Source: Deltaproteobacteria bacterium (lineage in GTDB: Bacteria > Myxococcota_A > UBA9160 > SMWR01). From it: 64,000 nt of DNA. The position numbers were made by a program, and so were the translations under genes. Positions 44,601 through 53,283 of this stretch are shown piece by piece; position 1 is the first letter of the stretch; every line of letters starts with the position of its first letter. The stretch covers positions 1-64,000 of the forward strand of contig JAFDDG010000009.1 in assembly GCA_019310965.1 (NCBI GenBank), in the 5' to 3' direction. The notes below the pieces were generated by a model that worked only from the letters and a program-made list of their open reading frames with translations, was not told where the DNA came from and did not search any database.

Positions 44601-45995
44601 ATGAAGCAGCGCTCTCGTCACGCCCTCCTCGTCGCGGCCATGTGGGGCGCCTTCGTGACCGCGGCCCAGGCAGAACCCCACGTGGTGATGATCTCGATCG
44701 ACGGCTTGCGGCCGGAGGTCTACCGACAGCCCGCGCTGCTCGGCATCGAGGTGCCAAACCTGCTGGCGCTTGGGCGCAATGGGATCAGTGCCGACCGGAT
44801 GATCCCGGTATTTCCATCGGTGACGTACCCGGCCCACACGACTCTCGTAACCGGCACGCGCCCGGCCGAGCACCGCATCGTCGCAAACTTCAAGGAAGGA
44901 ATGAGCTGGTACCTACACGCGAGGGACATTCACTCGGAGACTCTCTGGCAAGCCGCCAGGCGAGCGGGGCTCTCGACGGCGATCGTGACATGGCCGGTGA
45001 GCTATGGCGCAGAGGTCGACTACCTGGTGCCGGAGAACCTCTCTTTCGAGGTCCCGAACCTGCCGGAGCTGATTCGGAAGGGCTCGACGCCCGGGCTCTT
45101 CGAAGCGCTGGAGGAGAAATGCGGGCCCGTCGAGCTCTCCTCGTTCGATGCGCTCGACGCAGGCAAGCGTCTCGATCCGGTAACGACGTGTTTCGCGGCG
45201 GAGGTGATCCGCGCTCACCAGCCCAATCTCCTTCTCGTCCACTTTCTGGACGCGGATCACATGCAGCACTACTTCGGGCCGAACTCGCAGGAAGCGATGC
45301 GCGCCTTCGAGCAGATCGACAGCTCCATCGGCGAATTGATGGCGGCGACCCGGGCGGCCGGGATCGCCGAAGAGACCACCTTCGTCATCGTCGGCGATCA
45401 CGGCTTCGTTCCGCTCCATACGCACATCAACGTCAGCGCAATGTTGTTGGCCTCGGGCTTCGCCGAGCTCGTGGACGGAAAGATTCGAATTTCACCCGCG
45501 CTGAGCGTCTCCGATTTCAACGGCTCCGCCGTATATCTGCGCGATCCCCAAGATCACGAGACGGGCGCCAGACTGGAGGCCGCACTTCAGGCCGAAATCG
45601 ACCGGCGCTACGACGGGATCGTCGAGCTGATTCCGGCCAGCGAGCTCGAGCGCATGGGCGCCTTCCCGGAAGCAGCCTTCGCATTGGCGGCGGCGCCGGG
45701 CTTCATGCTGATCGCGACCGACATGCCTCGAGCGACGCTGCCCAGCGGCACTCTGAAGGGCATGCACGGTCATCGACCGGAGCTGCCGGAGATGGCGACG
45801 GGCTTTCTCGCCAGCGGACCCGGCATCCGCAAGGGCATCGTGATCCCGCTAATCCGACAAGTCGACGTGGCACCGACCGTGGCGGAGCTGCTCGGCATGC
45901 AGATGGACGGGGCGCTGGGGCTCCCTCTCGTCGGTCTCTTCGACGGCGGTGATCCGGGAGCCGGGGCTGGCCTCGACCTCCCCACGGACCGGTAG
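44601..45995 (+). CDS. Exported type I phosphodiesterase / nucleotide pyrophosphatase
   Basis: 464 residues of the alkaline phosphatase superfamily. A signal peptide ('ALLVAAMWGAFVTAAQA') leads into 'VVMISIDGLRPE', the Thr nucleophile motif 'FPSVTYPAHTTLVTG', 'LDADHMQHYFG', 'IVGDHGF' and 'MHGHRPE', which give the two-zinc site of NPP enzymes. It should hydrolyse phosphodiester or pyrophosphate bonds of nucleotides or phospholipids outside the cytoplasm. Usual length. It follows the SnoaL-like gene by 33 bp. Confidence 0.93.
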   Translation: MKQRSRHALLVAAMWGAFVTAAQAEPHVVMISIDGLRPEVYRQPALLGIEVPNLLALGRNGISADRMIPVFPSVTYPAHTTLVTGTRPAEHRIVANFKEGMSWYLHARDIHSETLWQAARRAGLSTAIVTWPVSYGAEVDYLVPENLSFEVPNLPELIRKGSTPGLFEALEEKCGPVELSSFDALDAGKRLDPVTTCFAAEVIRAHQPNLLLVHFLDADHMQHYFGPNSQEAMRAFEQIDSSIGELMAATRAAGIAEETTFVIVGDHGFVPLHTHINVSAMLLASGFAELVDGKIRISPALSVSDFNGSAVYLRDPQDHETGARLEAALQAEIDRRYDGIVELIPASELERMGAFPEAAFALAAAPGFMLIATDMPRATLPSGTLKGMHGHRPELPEMATGFLASGPGIRKGIVIPLIRQVDVAPTVAELLGMQMDGALGLPLVGLFDGGDPGAGAGLDLPTDR

Positions 45996-46151
45996 CCAGC
46001 CACCGGCTGGCTGCCCGCCGCAGCGACCCGCCCGCAACCATGGCCCGCTGACGGTGCTCGGGCCTAGACTGGCTGCGACGCCGTCCACTCCGCTTGCCCG
46101 CCGCCCGGGCATGGCCGAGCGGCGGGACCGTCGGACAGGTGAGGGGCCTCG

Positions 46152-46690
46152 GTGCATACCCCCGGGCTGTATCAGTTCGCCAGAGAGCTCTATGTCCGCG
46201 AATCGACGATCCGCTTCTACGGGGTTCGCCTCCAGACGCGCATGGCGGTCGTCCGGCTGCCGGGGGGTCGCCTTCTGCATGGGGAGAGCAGCTCGATCAG
46301 GCGCTCACGGCCGGCAACGTCTTCTTTGCCGAGGCAGTGCTCTTCCACCGACCGTCGCAAACCCTGCTCGTCGGAGACCTGGTGGAGAATTTCGATGAGT
46401 CGACGACATCCGCCTGGGGCCGGGCTGCAGCTCGTCTGTTTGGCGTCGGCCGGCGGCCCGTCGCTTCACCGGAGTTTCGGCTCTACACGCACGATGCAGA
46501 AGCGGCAGCCAAGTCGTTCGCACGGCTGGCGAGCTGGGACTTCGACAAGATCTTTCTCTGCCATGGCGCGCTCATCACCGCAGAGGCCAAGCGCACCCTG
46601 CAGAGCGTGACCGAGGGCGTCCTGCGTTGCGCCCGAGGGCGGACACGCGCGTCTCGCTGGCTGCTGCGGCAGATCGCGGGCGCGCAGTAG
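46152..46690 (+). pseudogene. DUF4336 (MBL-related) protein, internal deletion with frameshift
   Basis: From GTG 46152 (GAGGGG six bases upstream), one frame gives the usual N-terminal part ('HTPGLYQFARELY', 'MAVVRLPGGRLL'). Just after 46280 the conserved reading continues in a different frame with 'GEQLDQALTAGNVFFAEAVLFHRP' in part, then 'LLVGDLVENFDE', to the stop at 46690. The central metal-binding part, which follows 'LPGGRLL' in intact homologues, is absent. The lesion is the same type (deletion plus frameshift) as at 40650. Confidence 0.78.
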
Positions 46691-46723
46691 CACTCGGGTC
46701 CCCCGCCGCCCAGCCTCCGGCGA

Positions 46724-47815
46724 TCAGCGCCCCAGCGCAGCGAAGGTTTCCAGGTCTTCGACCGCCGCGGTCAGCCTCTCGAGGTTCGCGTGGAGAATCT
46801 CCTCACCGTAGTTCTCGACGGAGGTGATCATCCAGCCGATCAAGAAGCCCCAGATCGCGGTCTGCCTGTGCAAGAGCCAGGCAGCCTCCATGTCCGGCGC
46901 CGTCTGCACGCCTCCCGCTCTCAGTCGATCCAGGTAGTAGGCGAGCAGGTCCCTCTCGTGCTGCCGGCGGTACTCGGTATCGAGCGCTGTCATCAGGAAG
47001 TAGGTGACGTCGTGAGACCAGCGGCCACGAATCATCAGCTGCCAGTCCAGCAGACCGACGCGGTCACCTGGCAAGAGGTAGGTGTTTCCCAAGTGGGTGT
47101 CTCAGTGGAGCAACGTCGTGGGTTCCGACGCCAGAATCTCCTGGGCTGCCCAGAGGCAATTCCACGCTTCGTCGAACGAGTGTCCCAGGCGCACGAGCAG
47201 CTCCTGTTTGTACTCGCTTCGCCCCAGCTGAAGGCGGAGGAACTCGCCGCCGTCTCCCTGCATGAAATCGTAGAAGCCACCTGAGCACGGGGTCCACAGC
47301 CAATCCAGATCCTGCGAGAATCTCGGACTGTTCCAGAAACGCGAGTGAAGAGCGGCCAGCTGTGTCAACCCGCTCTCGATCTGCGCCCGGCTCAGCGACT
47401 CGGTGGCGTTCGGAAAGCGCGACGGTCTCAGCCGGAGATCCTCCATCACCAGACCAAAACCGCCCGACGCCTCGTCGAAGCTGCTCGCGAAGACTCGCGG
47501 CGCCTCGATCTCGAGTTCGGGGCGCAGCTCCCGATAGAAGCGCACCTCATTGTGGTACATGGAGCTCGGAGCGCCGGGCTGGATCAAGACCGTCTTGAGC
47601 ACGACGCGCCTCGGCAGCCCTCGATCGCAGCCCGTTGCGTAATCCAGATCGAGGACCGCCCGCGCCGCCGTCGACGCCGACCCAGTGTCGCAGTGAGCCT
47701 CCTCTGCGACTCGTACGCCAGCGACTGCCACGCCGGGCGCAAGCTCGGAGAGCGCTTCCGTCAGCAGCTCCGGAGTCAGAAGCTTGCTGTCGGTGGGGAA
47801 GACGATCGCGGCCAT
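46724..47815 (-). pseudogene. Aminoglycoside/ecdysteroid-type phosphotransferase with an in-frame stop
   Basis: About 363 codons from ATG 47815 to the stop at 46724, all in one frame except a TGA at 47102-47104. The N-half has the kinase features 'RRVVLKTVLIQPGAPSS' in short segments and 'GFGLVMEDL'. The stop falls inside the catalytic loop, where homologues have H-G-D-x4-N, here 'LLH-stop-DTHLGN'. A single base change in GGA (Gly) explains it. No other lesion is seen, so it is a recent pseudogene, a sequence error, or a recoded stop; selenocysteine is unlikely because Gly is expected there. Confidence 0.78.
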
Positions 47816-47897
47816 GCTTCAACCTACGCTTCCAGCGGCCCATCGCGAGCCGCACGTTTCGACTACATTGACCCAATCAGCGAGCAAGGGGAATACC

Positions 47898-48383
47898 ATG
47901 GGCAGCCCCCTGGACGACGGCCTTGCCCGGACGGATCGGCGGCGAAACCCCGGAGACGACACGCACGGACGAGCCACTCGCGGCTGCGGCCGGGCGACCC
48001 GTCGTTCGAGGCGCGCGCGTCGGATCACTCTCGCGTTGGCATTCGCAGCGACCACTTTGGGCGCGCCGGCGTTGGCCGGACCAGCAGATGTAGTCTCCGC
48101 CCGCGTCCAGTGCTCGGCGCACGGAGGCTGCACATTCGACGTCACCGTCATTCATGCAGACACAGGTTGGCAGCACTTCGCCGACCGCTGGGAAGTCGTC
48201 GGGCCGGGCGGAGAGACTCTGGCGACACGCGTACTGCGGCACCCCCACGTCGAGGAGCAGCCGTTCACGCGTCGTCTTGCAGGTGTCCGGATACCGACCT
48301 CCGTGACCGAGGTGGTCATCCGTGCCCGCGACTCCCGCCACGGCTTTGGCGGGGCCGAGCTGACGGTCGAGATCCCCCGGTAG
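47898..48383 (+). CDS. Conserved secreted protein with a single small domain
   Basis: 161 residues from ATG 47898 (AGGGG six bases upstream). A long basic N-region precedes a signal peptide ('ITLALAFAATTLGAPALA'). The mature part has a Cys pair 'CSAHGGC' and beta-rich segments such as 'GWQHFADRWEVVGPGGETL' and 'SVTEVVIRARDSRHGFGG'. It resembles small periplasmic conserved proteins of unknown function. The Cys pair may form a disulfide. Confidence 0.7.
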   Translation: MGSPLDDGLARTDRRRNPGDDTHGRATRGCGRATRRSRRARRITLALAFAATTLGAPALAGPADVVSARVQCSAHGGCTFDVTVIHADTGWQHFADRWEVVGPGGETLATRVLRHPHVEEQPFTRRLAGVRIPTSVTEVVIRARDSRHGFGGAELTVEIPR

Positions 48384-48512
48384 GCAGGGCGGCGCCTCCG
48401 CGCCGCACGCAGGGCCGTCCCCAGTCTTGGCGCGCCGGCACGCGGCGCCGCGCCGACTCGATGATAGACTCCGAACCTTGAACCCCCGAAAACACATCGC
48501 GTGGCGACGCTC

Positions 48513-49088
48513 ATGAACTCGGACACCACCTGGCCGGCCGCTCCGGGCGGAGAGTCGATCAGCCCGCCGCTCTCGATGCAGGATCTTCGCAGCTTCGCGG
48601 GCGAGCCGGCCTATGCGGGGCCACTCCGGGGCGCCGTCGACTACTACGTACCGCGCTGGGTCGAAGCCCTCTCGAACGGCGATTCGCTCGCGGACTTCAA
48701 CTGGGCGGCCGCGCTGTTCGGCTCGAACTGGTGCTTCTGGCGCAAGCTCTACGGGCTGGCGTTCACGATTCTCATCGCCGAGCTCGTGACGAGCTTGCTG
48801 CTGGCGCTGATCTTGCTGCAGGGCCTGGAGATCGAGCCCGAACCCGGTGCCTTGAACCTGATCGGCTGGGCCGCACTGATCCCGGTGCGCGGCATGCTCG
48901 GCCGCCACGCGAACACCTTGTACCTGAGCAAGGCGATCCAGGCGGTGGCTGACGCACGCCTGCAGCACGCGGACGCAAATCAGCAACAGCAGCTGGTCGT
49001 GGCGCGCGGCGGCACGAGCTGGCTGGTGCTGGGAATCGTCCTGGCCGCACAACTCGCGCTCATGTCCGTTCCCCTGGCCTCGGTGTGA
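48513..49088 (+). CDS. DUF2628-like membrane protein
   Basis: 191 residues from ATG 48513; GTG 48501 in the same frame is an alternative, and neither has a ribosome site. Central 'FNWAAALFGSNWCFWRKLYG' and the two or three hydrophobic helices, with the 'GRHANTLYL' motif (G-x2-N-x-L-Y), match the DUF2628 family of inner-membrane proteins. Function unknown. It lies 65 bp upstream of the selenoprotein gene on the same strand. Confidence 0.8.
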   Translation: MNSDTTWPAAPGGESISPPLSMQDLRSFAGEPAYAGPLRGAVDYYVPRWVEALSNGDSLADFNWAAALFGSNWCFWRKLYGLAFTILIAELVTSLLLALILLQGLEIEPEPGALNLIGWAALIPVRGMLGRHANTLYLSKAIQAVADARLQHADANQQQQLVVARGGTSWLVLGIVLAAQLALMSVPLASV

Positions 49089-49153
49089 GCGTCACGCGCA
49101 CGGCGCGTGGTAGCATGCCCAGCGACCACCGCGCACAACGCAGAGGAGAGGGC

Positions 49154-49639
49154 ATGGCAGGAAACGATGCCGCGTCGGACTTGAACCTCAACCTGACGGA
49201 GCTGCTGCCCGAGCACTTCGAGCGCTTCTTCGCGTTCTTTCGGCCGGGGCACACGGAGGGCGTTCTGCCCTCGCGGGTGAAAGAGCTGGCGCGGCTCAAG
49301 ATCGCGGAGCTCAACGGCTGCGATACCTGAAGCTTCGCCCGGTACGCGTCGGCGACGCGTCAAGGACTCGGCGAAGAGACGATTGCACAGATCTATCGGG
49401 CGGAAGCGGAACGTGAGCTCGAGCCCCGAGATGCCCTGGCCGTACGCTTCGCAGAGAAGCTCGCCACGGACTTCCGCAGCGTGGATACCGCCTTCAAGGC
49501 CGAGCTGCGCGAGCACTTCGAGCCGGCGGAGATCGCAGAGCTGGGACTGATGATCGGCCAGTATCTCGCGCTCGGGCGCATGCTGGTGATCGCCGGAGGC
49601 GGCAAGAGCGCCTGCGAGATCTACGTCCCCGACGCCTGA
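49154..49639 (+). CDS. AhpD-like carboxymuconolactone decarboxylase-family selenoprotein (CxxU)
   Basis: 161 residues, reading UGA at codon 59 as selenocysteine. 'RVKELARLKIAELNGCDT' leads into U59, giving C56-x-x-U59 where CMD/AhpD relatives have C-x-x-C. The frame stays open and conserved for another 102 codons ('FARYASATRQGLGEE', 'LATDFRSVD', 'EHFEPAEIAELGLMIGQYLALGR') to the TGA at 49637-49639. A bSECIS-like hairpin follows the UGA. It is probably a thiol peroxidase-like or disulfide-reducing enzyme of the cytoplasm. A conventional annotation would stop at 49330. Confidence 0.88.
49328..49376 (+). promoter_or_regulatory. bSECIS-like hairpin and selenocysteine UGA
   Basis: The UGA is at 49328-49330. 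A seven-base perfect stem ACGCGTC/GACGCGT (49344-49350 with 49354-49360) closes a GGC loop whose first G is 21 bases after the UGA. A second stem, CTTCGCC/GGCGAAG (49333-49339 with 49370-49376), brackets it. Distance and loop G fit the bacterial SECIS rule for SelB recruitment. Confidence 0.8.
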
Positions 49640-49780
49640 GCGACGACGGCGGTGCGCCGCTTCGTTCTCCCGCCCGACGGCATTCGATAGTTTCGACTGC
49701 GTTCGCGCTGACGTGCCCCGCGCATCAGGAGAGAGACCGTTCCCATCCCCCTCGTCGATGCTGCGCTCGCGGTATGTGTC

Positions 49781-50473
49781 ATGGCGGTAGCCTGCACGGT
49801 GCAGGGGAGTCTGGGATTCGGCTCAGCTCTGCTGGCAGCACCGCTATTGGCATTGATCCACCCCGCATTCGTACCCGGGCCGATCCTCGCGGCCAACGTT
49901 CTGCTCACCCTCCTGGTGGCGCGCCGCGAATGGTCGGCCATCGACTTCGCCGGGCTCAAATTCATCATCGTCGGCCGTGTCGTCGGCAACGCGGTGGCGG
50001 CCGCGATGCTGATACAGCTGAGCCAGGTGTTCTTCGATGGCTTGTTCGGCGCGCTCGTGCTGGCGGCCGTGGGCCTGAGCTTCGCGCGTCCCAGCGCAGG
50101 GAGGAGCCCGCGCGTTCTCGCAGCGGCGGGATTTGCGTCGGGAATCATGGGGACGCTCTCCTCGATCGGTGGGCCGCCAGTGGCGTTGGTCTACCCCCAC
50201 GACGACCCGGCTCGCTTTCGTGCAACACTCTCGGCCCACTTCATCTTCGGCGGCTCGCTCTCGCTTTTCGCGGTGTGGATCGTGGGACGCTATGGCGCGA
50301 CGGAGCTGGCGCTGACCGGGCTGCTGCTCCCCGCCGCCCTGGCGGGCTTCTGGCTCTCCCGTTTCGGTATCCAGCGGATTGGAACGGCGCGATTGCGCAG
50401 CGCGGTCTTGGCACTCTCGACCATGGCCGGTGTCGGTGTTCTGCTGCGCGCCATCAGCACGCACGGAAGCTGA
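49781..50473 (+). CDS. TauE/SafE-family permease (first of two in tandem)
   Basis: 230 residues with ~8 hydrophobic segments. The family's first helix motif 'VQGSLGFGSALLAAPLLAL' and the half-repeat 'FASGIMGTLSSIGGPPVAL' are visible. These proteins export sulfite, sulfoacetate or other organosulfur anions. The start is uncertain: coding-like residues (IPLVDAALAVCV) extend about 12 codons upstream of ATG 49781 without an ATG, GTG or TTG. A clear AGGAG at about 49727 would suit an ATC or ATT start. Confidence 0.85.
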   Translation: MAVACTVQGSLGFGSALLAAPLLALIHPAFVPGPILAANVLLTLLVARREWSAIDFAGLKFIIVGRVVGNAVAAAMLIQLSQVFFDGLFGALVLAAVGLSFARPSAGRSPRVLAAAGFASGIMGTLSSIGGPPVALVYPHDDPARFRATLSAHFIFGGSLSLFAVWIVGRYGATELALTGLLLPAALAGFWLSRFGIQRIGTARLRSAVLALSTMAGVGVLLRAISTHGS

Positions 50474-50511
50474 CACCTTGCAGTCGAGTCACGGCCGCCC
50501 ACGAAGCCCGG

Positions 50512-51294
50512 ATGGCAACCCTACTCCTCGCACTATTTGCCTGCGGCGTCTCCCTGCTGACGCTCTTCTCGGGCTTCGGCCTCGGCACGTTGCTGCTGCC
50601 CGCGTTCGCGCTCTTCCTTCCCATCGACGCCGCGGTAGCTGCGACGGCCGTCGTGCACGCTGCCAACAATCTCTTCAAGGTGGGGCTGCTGGCCGGCGAC
50701 GCCGAGGGCAGCGTGGTGCTTCGCTTCGGACTGCCCGCCGTGGCCGCCTCCTTCGCGGGCGCGCTGCTGCTGACGTCGCTCTCCGGACAGGCGACGCTGC
50801 ACGACTGGGAGTTCCTCGGACGCCCAGCCCACATCACGCCCATCAAGCTGGTGATGGGCCTGCTGATTCTCGCGTTCGCGCTCTTCGAGCTCGTCCCAGC
50901 GTTGCGCACCCTGCGCGCGGCGCCGCGCTGGCTGCCGTTGGGCGGACTGCTGTCGGGTTTCTTCGGCGGGCTCTCCGGGCACCAGGGCGCGTTGCGGGCG
51001 GTCTTCCTGGCGCCCTTGGGCCTATCGCCGACTCGATTCGCGGCGACCCAGGCGGTGCTCGCCTTGCTGGTGGACGGCGCGCGCCTGCTCGTCTACGGCG
51101 CGGGGTTCGTGCTGGCGGGAAGAGCGGCCTCGGCAATCCCCTGGCCCCTGGTGGCAACGGTGACTCTCGCCGCGTTCGCCGGCGCGTTCGTCGGCAAGCG
51201 ACTGCTCCCCAAGGTCACACTCGCGGGTCTGCAGCGCTTGGTGGGCGGGCTGCTGCTGTTCGCCGGTGCAGCACTCGCGCTCGGCATCGCCTAG
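50512..51294 (+). CDS. TauE/SafE-family permease (second of two in tandem)
   Basis: 260 residues from ATG 50512, 38 bp after the first permease. Helices include 'SLLTLFSGFGLGTLLLPAFAL' in part and the half-repeat 'LLSGFFGGLSGHQGALRAVFL'. It is a paralogue of the first but longer and not closely similar. The two may transport different anions or form a pair. No sulfur-metabolism gene is nearby. Confidence 0.87.
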   Translation: MATLLLALFACGVSLLTLFSGFGLGTLLLPAFALFLPIDAAVAATAVVHAANNLFKVGLLAGDAEGSVVLRFGLPAVAASFAGALLLTSLSGQATLHDWEFLGRPAHITPIKLVMGLLILAFALFELVPALRTLRAAPRWLPLGGLLSGFFGGLSGHQGALRAVFLAPLGLSPTRFAATQAVLALLVDGARLLVYGAGFVLAGRAASAIPWPLVATVTLAAFAGAFVGKRLLPKVTLAGLQRLVGGLLLFAGAALALGIA

Positions 51295-51718
51295 CGCTGC
51301 CGTTGCACAGCGGGCACAGATGGCACGATCCGCACACCGGAATTCCAACACCGGGGGGAGCCCAGCACGGCCGACCGCAACCCGCCCCGCTCCGGCGTCG
51401 AGGCCGAAGCCCTCGAGTCGGCGCTGGCAGCCTTCGCCGACGACGCGCTGCTACCGCGGCTGACCGCGCAGCGCCTCGCAGCATGAGACTCGACATCGAA
51501 CCGATCGGCCACGTGCGCGGCGGCCGGGCGCTGGCCGGAGACGACAACGGGGACGGCAGAACGGCCCAGATCGTGCTGAACGACGATCTCGAGCCGGAGG
51601 CCTGACGCGACGCCCGCGACGCGGGCCATGGCATCGCGGCGGATCAGCTGCCCGTGTTCGCGGGGAGCGCGCGGCGCGATCCGGGCGATGCGGAGGCTCG
51701 TGATACAGTGCAAACAGC
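51295..51718. other. 424-bp interval holding gene remnants
   Basis: A frame open from about 51360 to the stop at 51484-51486 encodes 'SALAAFADDALLPRLTAQRLAA' in part, and looks like the C-terminal end of a lost protein. Its stop overlaps the ATG of a truncated TsaA-type gene (next entry). From about 51606 to 51718 nothing is recognisable, apart from the leader of the GNAT gene. Confidence 0.4.
51483..51605 (+). pseudogene. N-terminal fragment of a TsaA/TrmO (UPF0066) tRNA methyltransferase
   Basis: Forty residues only, beginning 'MRLDIEPIGHVRGGRA' and continuing 'TAQIVLNDDLEPEA' before a stop. This is the expected N-terminal start of the TsaA/TrmO family, whose members are about 150 residues or longer; the SAM-binding core is missing. 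It is a truncated remnant. The overlapping stop of the preceding remnant (ATGA) shows the two were once coupled. Confidence 0.65.
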
Positions 51719-52333
51719 ATGCCTCAAGCGACGATCGATCCCACGCCCAAGCCGGCGCGCCTGGCGCTTCCCGCCGACTACCGGAGGATCTCGGAGTGCC
51801 TCGGTCGCGCGTTTCACGACGATCCACTCGCCGAGTTCTTCTTTCCCGATGAAGCGAGTCGCTCGCAGCGTTTCGGCGCGTTCGCCCGCTTCGTGATGAG
51901 CACACTCGCTCCCCACAGCCGCTACTTCACGACCGATCCGATCCACGGCGCAGCGCTCTGGCAGGCGCCGTCTCCAGCCAAATCGGGCTTGCTCACCAAC
52001 TTGCTCCTGGGCCTGCGCATGGCATGGGTCGCGGGTTCCGCGTTCGGGCGCATCGCATCCATGGGCGATGCCACCCTGCCCTATCATCCACGCGAGCCGC
52101 ACTGGTACCTGGCGGTGCTCGGCACCGAGCCCGCCGCGCAGGGACGAGGCATCGGTTCCGAGCTTCTGCGCGGCACGCTCGAAGAGTGCGACCGCACGGG
52201 AACCCTCGCTTATCTCGAGTCGTCCAAAGAATCCAATCTCCCTTTCTACGAGCGCCACGGCTTCCGCGTCGACGCCGCGTTCAGCCCTCCAGGGGGCCCC
52301 CAGCTATGGGCCATGACACGGCAGCCGGCTTGA
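51719..52333 (+). CDS. GNAT-family N-acetyltransferase
   Basis: 204 residues. The acetyl-CoA binding motif is 'LAVLGTEPAAQGRGIGSELL' (~138-157), with a typical 'FYERHGFRV' near the end. It acetylates an amino group of an unknown substrate, perhaps an antibiotic, peptide or protein. It overlaps by 28 bp the start of the following secreted-protein gene. Confidence 0.92.
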   Translation: MPQATIDPTPKPARLALPADYRRISECLGRAFHDDPLAEFFFPDEASRSQRFGAFARFVMSTLAPHSRYFTTDPIHGAALWQAPSPAKSGLLTNLLLGLRMAWVAGSAFGRIASMGDATLPYHPREPHWYLAVLGTEPAAQGRGIGSELLRGTLEECDRTGTLAYLESSKESNLPFYERHGFRVDAAFSPPGGPQLWAMTRQPA

Positions 52334-52806
52334 GTCTTGCGCGTCGCGGCCGACACCGGTGGGCCGGCATCGTCGCCTGCCTGCTCGTTGCATCGACGGC
52401 GCACGGCGAGACGACGACGCCCGCGCCGAGATGTGTGTGCCTGGAGAGCGTGAAGCCCCTCGAGGCTTTCGACCGCTACGACATGATCTTCTTCGGGCAG
52501 GCGAGCTTCGTGGGCGTGTCTGCGCTCGGCGACTCGGGTGACGAGGACGAGTTCGTCGAATTTTCGGTCGAGGGCATCTGGAAGGGCCTGGTCCAGCGCC
52601 GGTTGCGCGTGCACACCACCGAGGGCGATCCGCTGTGTGCCTACCGCTTCACACTGGGCAAGCGCTACCTGGTCTACGCGCGCCTCGAGAGCATCTCGTT
52701 CTCGAACCGCTACCGGACTTCGGCCTGCGCGCGCACCACCGAGGCATCTCGGGCGCTGCCGGATCTGGCGATCCTGGGCCCGCCGCACTCGCGCCTCGAG
52801 GAGTGA
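52306..52806 (+). CDS. Secreted protein with a TIMP/netrin-like (NTR) domain
   Basis: 166 residues from ATG 52306 (or TTG 52330). A signal peptide ('GIVACLLVASTAHG') leads into a Cys-rich domain with 'CVCLES' at the mature start, 'YDMIFFGQASFVG', 'VEGIWKGLVQ', 'CAYRFTLGKRYLVYA' and 'YRTSACARTTEASRAL'. This Cys and motif order resembles bacterial NTR/tissue inhibitor of metalloproteinase-like domains. Function unknown; possibly a protease inhibitor-like surface protein. Confidence 0.7.
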   Translation: MGHDTAAGLSLARRGRHRWAGIVACLLVASTAHGETTTPAPRCVCLESVKPLEAFDRYDMIFFGQASFVGVSALGDSGDEDEFVEFSVEGIWKGLVQRRLRVHTTEGDPLCAYRFTLGKRYLVYARLESISFSNRYRTSACARTTEASRALPDLAILGPPHSRLEE

Positions 52807-52888
52807 CGTCGCGGGCGGTTGGCGTCCCCGCAGCGGGCGGAGTCCGGTAGGCTAGGAGCGCCGCAATCCTCGACGGCACGAGGCAACA

Positions 52889-53266
52889 TTGGAACAAGCG
52901 AACACACCCGCGGCCACGAGCAGCGGTATTTTCGAACTGCTCGAGCCCGATATCGTCAATCAGGCGGAGGGCTCGGTGCAGATCGCGTTCACCGTGAAGC
53001 CGGAGTTCATGATCCCGCCCGGGATCGTGCAGGGCGGCATCGTGGCGGCGATGCTCGACATGACGATGGCGATGGCTGCCGGCGGCGGCATTTCGACCGC
53101 ATCGATGCACTTCGAAATCCTGCGACCGGTCTCCGGCCCGCGGCTGCGCGTGCACGGCAGCATCGCCAAGCACGGGCGACGCATCGTGTTCGCGGAGGCC
53201 GAGATGTACGACGGCGACGACGCGCTGGTCGCACGCGGACGGCAGACGGCCGTGCCCATCGCCTGA
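52889..53266 (+). CDS. PaaI-type hotdog-fold thioesterase
   Basis: 125 residues with a TTG start. The hotdog signature 'IPPGIVQGGIVAAMLDMTMAMA' in part, and 'ASMHFEILRPVSG', identify a PaaI/DUF4442-like acyl-CoA thioesterase, which releases free CoA from acyl- or aryl-CoA. The catalytic Asp is plausible in 'AAMLDM'. It may clear dead-end CoA esters from the catabolic pathways of this genome, but it is not near the island. Confidence 0.86.
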   Translation: MEQANTPAATSSGIFELLEPDIVNQAEGSVQIAFTVKPEFMIPPGIVQGGIVAAMLDMTMAMAAGGGISTASMHFEILRPVSGPRLRVHGSIAKHGRRIVFAEAEMYDGDDALVARGRQTAVPIA

Positions 53267-53283
53267 CGCGCGCGCAGGCAAGG

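Noticed and set aside
47102-47104. UGA in the phosphotransferase as a selenocysteine codon
   Set aside because: The residue expected is Gly in the HGD catalytic motif, not Cys, and no tight hairpin with a loop G follows at the right distance. A nonsense mutation is more likely.
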